Source: Mactra quadrangularis
Lineage: Eukaryota; Mollusca; Bivalvia; Venerida; Mactridae
DNA: 64,000 nucleotides
Assembly: GCA_025267735.1 (NCBI GenBank)
Contig: CM046304.1
Coordinates: 124,001-188,000, forward strand
Reading direction: 5' to 3'
A program made the position numbers and the translations under genes. Positions 58,116 to 64,000 of the stretch are shown here, piece after piece. The notes under the pieces were generated by a model. It ran no database searches. It had not been told where the DNA came from and worked only from the letters and a program-made list of their open reading frames with translations. Positions within the stretch are counted from its first letter, which is position 1, and each line of letters starts with the position of its first letter.

Positions 58116-58171
58116 TTTTTTATTGGGTTTAACGCCATGTCAACACAATTTAGGTCATTTTACGGCATCCA
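58116..58171 (-). mobile_element. family A SINE, 3' tail only
   Basis: A (GTT)n stretch leads into TTTATTGGGTTTAACGCC and ATTTTACGGCATCCAT, a 5'-truncated copy. Confidence 0.8.
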
Positions 58172-59589
58172 TTATCGTAAGTTCTTACAACTTGTATTCA
58201 TCATTGATTAATCTCATGTCTGAGTAAATAATACATCAAATTTTTCGTTTCAGAATTTACATTGATCATTATTTATTCATGACATAACCTCATTTCAGAT
58301 TAATGATAGACTACTAGAAACGGAGAGATATGAATCTAAAAAGTTTAGGATTACAAAACAATGTTCCTGTCATCACTCAATGTCACGATATAATGTAAAT
58401 TTGAGATAAAACTACGTACAAATAAGCAAAAGCGGCCAATTCTGTTACTGATTTTCAAAATTATATTCATAAACTAGGATAGCATGACACGTTTTTCATA
58501 ATAATGATAAGAAAATCCAGGAAAGAAATAGGAAGATGATCCTATACATGTCAGTACGCAAGTAAGAAAGATGACTTTCACAATAAGTACATTTTGATTT
58601 GTGTTTGAAAACCATGGCTTAGAAGAAATCACCACCACATATTTCTAATAGAAAAGTTGATTTGAAATTATCGATGAAAGCGTAAAGACACAAGTTAATA
58701 AATATTGTACAAAATGTAAAAAATATACTTGAATATGATTGACAACTGTAGATATTCCACCGTCATTTTTTCTACAAAGATACTATGTAAAGGGCATTCA
58801 TATTGACTAAATTAAAGAACTCTAAGTACACCAGTACTCGTATGTTTACAAGACATTGCACAGGGAATACAAATTGTGACCGAGAAACAAAATGTACTCA
58901 CACAACTGTGTCAGAATTTAGCAAACAATATCAAATCAATATTGATAGTTCATTAGTAATTCCGAGCATGTTTATAGATCACTCTATCATACAAATTACT
59001 AACTAGATTTCAATTGTTATTCGCAAAAGTATAACAAATTTTGTTATAAAACAACCTTATACCTCAAACACTAATGTAAGAGATGTCCAAAACATGCGGT
59101 AGCGGTATAAAACATGTAATCATACCAAACAAGTTTTAATATGTCTCAATATACTTGGTAAACAAAGTGGACAGATAACACACTGAAACATAGATCAACC
59201 TGCAACCTAGGGGAAATTGTCGATTCACGTGAATGATATCAATAAATAACAAAATATTCAAGAGAATTACATTAAGAATAACATAAAATCAAGCAATTGT
59301 AAATTGTAAATGGAACATAAGATCGATGTCTCAATGTCCATATTAAAAGGATTTAATAAAGATTGATCTGATTCAGATCACAATGAATACCAATACGAAA
59401 ACAATTAGATTTACGAGAAGATGTGAACATTGGATTATATCCAATATGGAAATACAGTAATCATAAGTCTGTGGTATTGAGATGTAAAGCCTGCTGAAGA
59501 ATATATCTATAACAAAGAACGACTTCCGTGGTTTGCAAATGCACCTAGACGTTCACATAAATTCCATGAGGTTCATTTAATTAAATATT
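58172..59589. other. intronic, nothing recognised
   Basis: AT-rich with no repeat family or exon signal. Confidence 0.5.
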
Positions 59590-59873
59590 TATACTGGGTT
59601 TAACGCAGTGTAGACACAATGCTTTACGTTATTTTACGGCGTCCTGCACACCTAATCTAGCTTTTCTGGACCCTTGTCTATAACCAGTACTCACATACCC
59701 TTCCACAAGGCTGGAAACTTCTCCACTATGCCTTATTAATGGAGGAAAATTGACATTATAGTCAAATTTTCATGGAAGGGTACAACCTCCCCGGGTGGGA
59801 TTCGAACCCGTACCCCCTTCGGGACACTAGATTCGAACTCCAGGCGCGCTACCAACTGCGCTACCGACCTGGG
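59590..59873 (-). mobile_element. family A SINE, best preserved copy
   Basis: Complete from the tail (ATACTGGGTTTAACGC) to the head, with a perfect B box (GGTTCGAATCC, minus strand) and A-box-like TAGCGCAGTTGG. Flanks were not resolved well enough to name a target duplication. Confidence 0.88.
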
Positions 59874-62061
59874 TAAGGTTCATTCAAATGTAATGTCACG
59901 TTGTACCAATTCCAACATCAGAGAACTTCAAAACACTTCTATCATGTTTTATTTCATTATTTAGCAAACGAAAACAGAGACAGTGTTGCAATACTAAGGC
60001 AATTTAATTTTCAGCTCTCATTTCCATCTGATCACAGCGTTTTATTACAACAATTTGTCTTCATTCTTTACAAATATTCCTTCTTGAATAACGATGATAT
60101 TCTTCAAGCTAACAGTTCATTCGATAAAGAATGTAATACAATTTGATGTGAAATTCACGTAAAGTGGAAAAATGGCAAGGGAATGTGCATAGCAAAATTT
60201 GTTTTAATACTTAAGCAGAACATGTGCAATATTGAAATTCAAAACAAATAAAAGATGCAGACTTCTATCTCATAGCAACAGCTTTGAATACAATAATGAT
60301 TAAACAATAACAAATTTACAAAATATTAGGTTTTTCAATCAAAAATGTAGGATTACTGTCTCGTGAGGTTAAAGTAGATTTTCATCAATTTACATAATTA
60401 ATCAATAATTTTCAAACATTGATTGTTTACACTGCATTTATTAGATGTAATAAAATCCTATCTATAGCTGGTTAGCAATAATATCCCACAAAGATTTTCT
60501 CCCAATATTTGAAAATTGAGTTTAACATTTTTAATACGTATTGTCTATAACACAGTCACTAACATAACTTAGAAGAAGCGTAATAATTAGAAAGATTTGA
60601 CTAAAGTCAGACTGCATGTGAGGCTAACGAAACTACAAAACTAATGAAGAAGTAATGTACAGTGCATTACTCCCAAATGGGGATATTTGTCAGTCATATA
60701 GCTTCTGTCAGTCGTCATAATCACGACTCCTAGATATGTTCAGATATCTAAACCCAAGCTGAAATCTAGTACAATGCACATATCGTCGCATAACTGAAAA
60801 CAGCTAGTATTGATACAGAGGTAGACGCAGGAGCAAAGCCCTGTATTGTTTTAACATGATTAAACTCCACGTCGATATAAAGTTTCTGGTCGAAATTCAC
60901 ATAAACGATCTTTAAACTCGTAGTCAAAAATTGCTATTATCTAAACTTAACCACAGGTTTTGATTAGGCCGAACGATACATAATAATTAAATTCAATACA
61001 GAGTTTAATGATGTTTGTGTACATGGAAGACATAACATTTGTAGACAAAAAATCTTAGTGGCGTACACGTAGTCATTGTTCAGTGTTTTCTCATCAGAAT
61101 CAAACCAAATCAGCAACAAACATTTCTTTTATTACAACAAAGAGTCAATTTGGATAACTTTCTTTTTAGAGCAGACGGACATTTACCAAAATGAACATAT
61201 AGATCTTAAAATATGACAGCACTTTGTGAAAACATTGATTTCTATCTAACCAGAAACATCCAAATGGTTTATATTGACAGTTGAAGTGAGTCTACAAAGG
61301 AATAAATTGAGCCATTCATTTCCCTGATTACCAACCATCAATTCAATCAAACAGGAGAAACTAAGAGTCAGTAATCTAAGACAGAAAGTACTTACTATCG
61401 TAAAATGACAGAGAATCTATGTCACACTGTCAGACAACAATCATGGTGATAACAAAATAATGTGGAGACATACTTGATAAGCTTTTAAGATTTCCAAGTC
61501 TTGTCAAGTTACTAATAGAATTCAAGTGTTTATTATTCTACGCAAGGACGTTTAAATGATTAGATGTATGTTGGCAATATTGTTGGAATAATTTTCTATC
61601 AACCACTCTAGAAAAGAGCGGTTAAACGTGTATAATCCATTATTAGTTAATAAGTAAATTAGTAATTGTGTAGGACTATATGTTTATTGCAATTGTATTC
61701 AAAACACGTGTATTATTGTATTTAAAACACGTATATTATTAAACTAAACTAGCTTCTTCAGTATAAATATATTGTGTAAAAAATTAATTACGCTCATACG
61801 AAAGCTCATTCACTATTTAATTATTTGTATTAAATGAAGCATTGTACTCAAAACTACTTATTTCGGGCAAACACAAGATTCAACAGAAGCATGTTTGCAG
61901 TTGCTATAGTTGTTCGTCATTAGGAGGTAAGTAATGTGAACAAACTTAAAAGGTAATGAGGACACTAGCTCTATAAATTAAACATAATATCATCAGCTAT
62001 TTACAAGCAATATTAATTAAAGAAGTCGGATGCCCTGAATACAACAAAAATAAAAACTTAC
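59874..62061. other. intronic, weak signals only
   Basis: A consensus plus-strand donor GTAAGT at 61927 lacks a good acceptor. Nothing else recognised. Confidence 0.45.
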
Positions 62062-62546
62062 TTTTCTAGTTTGTGTAAATGAGGCATTCTCGTGCCAACA
62101 GTTGATCGACTAGATGACATATATTCTACAGTACTCACTGGTGAAGTGGTACAACTCTCTTTTTCTTGATCTTCAGCAACAGAATTTAATCCACTACATG
62201 AATTTACTCTTCTATATACTAAATTACTACTACTACTGCATGCCACTGACATAATTTCAGAGATATTAGAAGTTAGAGTTCCCTTAGCAACAATATTATT
62301 ATCCTCAACTTTATATTTCTCGATATTCTCGATTTTGGGATTAATTTTTACCTCTGCAATACTCTTTTCCTTACAATCATATTCCAATTTATTCTCAGTT
62401 TTAGAGCTTTCGTGAACATTATTAACATAACTTTTCTCTTCATGTTTTATTTCGTTATCATTATCTCCGTTCACTTTCCTAACTTGTACTGATTCCATTG
62501 TGTTTTCTATAACACTATCTTTGTCCTGTTTCGTTACTTTTTCCAT
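62062..62546 (-). CDS. first coding exon of an unknown minus-strand gene (161 codons + 2 nt)
   Basis: ATG 62546 is the first Met after an in-frame TAG, and the frame runs 161 codons to a perfect donor GTAAGT, leaving AA of a split codon (phase 2). Residues 1-90 are Lys/Glu/Asn-rich and charged; residues about 94-150 are Ser-rich (CSSSSN, YMSSSRSTVG) with a basic RRVNS motif that could be a kinase site. The exon ends MPHLHKLE. There is no signal peptide, membrane segment or known domain; it looks like a long disordered N-terminus. The next exon may be 48889-49030, with a join giving Lys. Sister ATG exons with the same exit phase lie at 30.7, 17.8 and 6.5 kb. Identity unknown. Confidence 0.7.
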
Positions 62547-63767
62547 TTTTAGATGTATGTCTTTTTCGTTTTCATTTACGTAAAACTATTACTACTCACT
62601 TTACAAATCACTGATGAAACTGGATAAGATATGCAATGGCTCAGTTTCATTTAAACGCTTTATAATTAATTGAAATATACAAATACGATCGCTGAGAGAA
62701 TTATTTAAAACACTGTCAACTTCACTTGTGTCCTCAACATTTCACAATACTAGAAATGTTCGTCACACTGTCAGATACTTATACCGTCTTCCTCTCACTT
62801 AATCAAGAGTTATATCCTTTCATCAGATTTAACAGTATGGGTCCATTATGTGTTCAAATGAAAATCAAGAGAGATTCTGTCACAAACATCACAGTCTGGA
62901 TACCGTGAGATAAATTAAGTCTTCCAATATTGAATAAATATTGAAATAGTTCAGGGAAACTATTGCTTGCTCTTTTGTAGCATTTTTGGCAAATGAAACC
63001 ACAAAATGAGAAAAATGTCATTATTTGATGATTACCACAAAGCAAAAGTAATTTGTATATCAGGAGAGAGGCACAACTTCGTTCAAAGTGACACTTTCAA
63101 AAAATCACAATTTCCTTTTTAACAACTAAACTAAACCAACATAAGGTGTGCAAACCCTTATATCATGTTGTGTTAAATGGTAAACCTTGCTTTATCAAAG
63201 TTTGTATTGACTGTTGTTAAAGCAATTCATGATCAATAATTCATGAAACAATCAAGCGATCTGCCATATATAATAAATTAAATTGTTAAATATAAATGTA
63301 TGAAAGTTCAGACATGCATGCCATACGACAATGAAACATTTTCCACTATGCACTGAATATCTAATTTAATTTTAATTATCTAATGTACCATTAAAATAAT
63401 GTAAATACTAGTTTGGTTCGGATTTTACAGCGCATCAACACAAAACGGTTATATCAGGCATGTAAATAATGAATCATTTGACAACTAAATAATAAATCAT
63501 TTGACAACTATGAAACTAATAATACAAAATTATACATCACCTCGTTAGGACCAATTGGAAGATTAGACCCAAGATATATTCAACATAAAATGTCGAGCAA
63601 AGAGTGTACACCTATGCTCACCTAAGGAACGTAATGGCTCAACCACATTTTCATTCCTGTCATCTTGTCCTTATTTATATAGCTTTTCTAATGCCATTGT
63701 GTAATTTCTTTTACCAATACATTGCTATCAGCTTTTTGTTTTATATAATTCATTTTTTTGAATGCAG
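62547..63767. other. presumed 5' UTR and promoter side of the 62.5-kb exon
   Basis: AT-rich. A donor-like GTGAGT on the minus strand at about 62586-62591 might mark an upstream untranslated exon. No core promoter element can be called. Confidence 0.35.
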
Positions 63768-63814
63768 CATTTCCAATGGAAGAGTGTGCTGACGTTTGTT
63801 CAACAAGACAATGT
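63768..63814 (+). CDS. candidate plus-strand exon, 47 nt
   Basis: A strong acceptor (TTCATTTTTTTGAATGCAG) and consensus donor GTAAGT bound 47 nt. One frame reads FPMEECADVCSTRQC with three Cys (phase 1 to 0); another reads HFQWKSVLTFVQQDN. It would belong to a plus-strand gene continuing to the right. No neighbour in the window fits with certainty. Confidence 0.35.
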
Positions 63815-64000
63815 GTAAGTTTTTGTTTTTACATTTTGTGTTTGGTGTCTTTTTTATAACAAAAAGTAAAACGTATCTCTATCTTTTCTATTCGAAAGCT
63901 CTATGCTTTTAACGGGAATATTTTTACACTCCTTTTGATTATACGATTGCAAAGTATAATATTAAATACAATCTAAAACCCTGGGTTAATTGGCAATTAG

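Noticed and set aside
61901..61926. 26-nt plus-strand exon before GTAAGT
   Set aside because: The acceptor has no pyrimidine tract and the stretch has no clear frame preference.
1..64000. CRISPR arrays, operons, phage or other prokaryotic systems
   Set aside because: No regular spacer arrays and no compact coding; SINEs, introns and hAT elements show animal nuclear DNA.

Overview
The window looks like AT-rich animal nuclear DNA, most likely from a bivalve or other mollusc. The grounds are about two-thirds A+T, no dense coding, spliceosomal signals, tRNA-derived SINEs, foldback and hAT-type elements, and repeat motifs I recognise as typical of bivalve genomes (a GACA/GACC microsatellite after a 'TTTGACC...AATAGGAATCAT' repeat, and AAGGGAGATAATT motifs). 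No rRNA, bacterial operon, CRISPR array or intact tRNA gene was seen. All exon calls come from reading splice signals and frames by eye; none has been tested against RNA or a database.

Layout. 1-2.5 kb: 5' half of a minus-strand non-LTR retrotransposon (CR1/L2-like group), with an intact ORF1 (coiled coil plus SGNH esterase) and the start of ORF2 (APE-type endonuclease) running off the left edge. 2.5-4.2 kb: a nested tandem duplication carrying SINE pieces. 5-31.5 kb: mostly intronic or intergenic DNA with SINEs, MITEs, a 2,063-bp hAT element with perfect 8-bp target duplications (25.8-27.9 kb) and scattered candidate exons. 31.5-43 kb: the most repeat-dense part, with SINEs of two main families, foldback and pogo-like MITEs, microsatellites and a 500-bp GACA/GACC array. 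43-58 kb: almost free of SINEs, with two good minus-strand exons and a set of tandem duplications. 58-64 kb: two SINE copies, a 161-codon minus-strand first coding exon and one plus-strand candidate exon.

Genes. The minus strand carries several short ATG exons (62.5, 30.8, 18.0/17.85 and 6.5 kb). All end at a splice donor in the same phase (phase 2) and encode unrelated, mostly polar N-termini. This is the pattern of alternative first exons of one large multi-promoter gene whose shared body would lie to the left, beyond the window. The 62.5-kb exon also joins in frame (split Lys codon) to an exon at 49.0 kb with a stop codon, so a separate two-exon gene is possible. Further minus-strand internal exon candidates lie at 43.8, 8.75 and 5.2 kb. 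On the plus strand a phase-compatible run of very small exons (26, 35, 63, 12 and 30 nt) lies between 9.66 and 12.49 kb. No host gene could be named.
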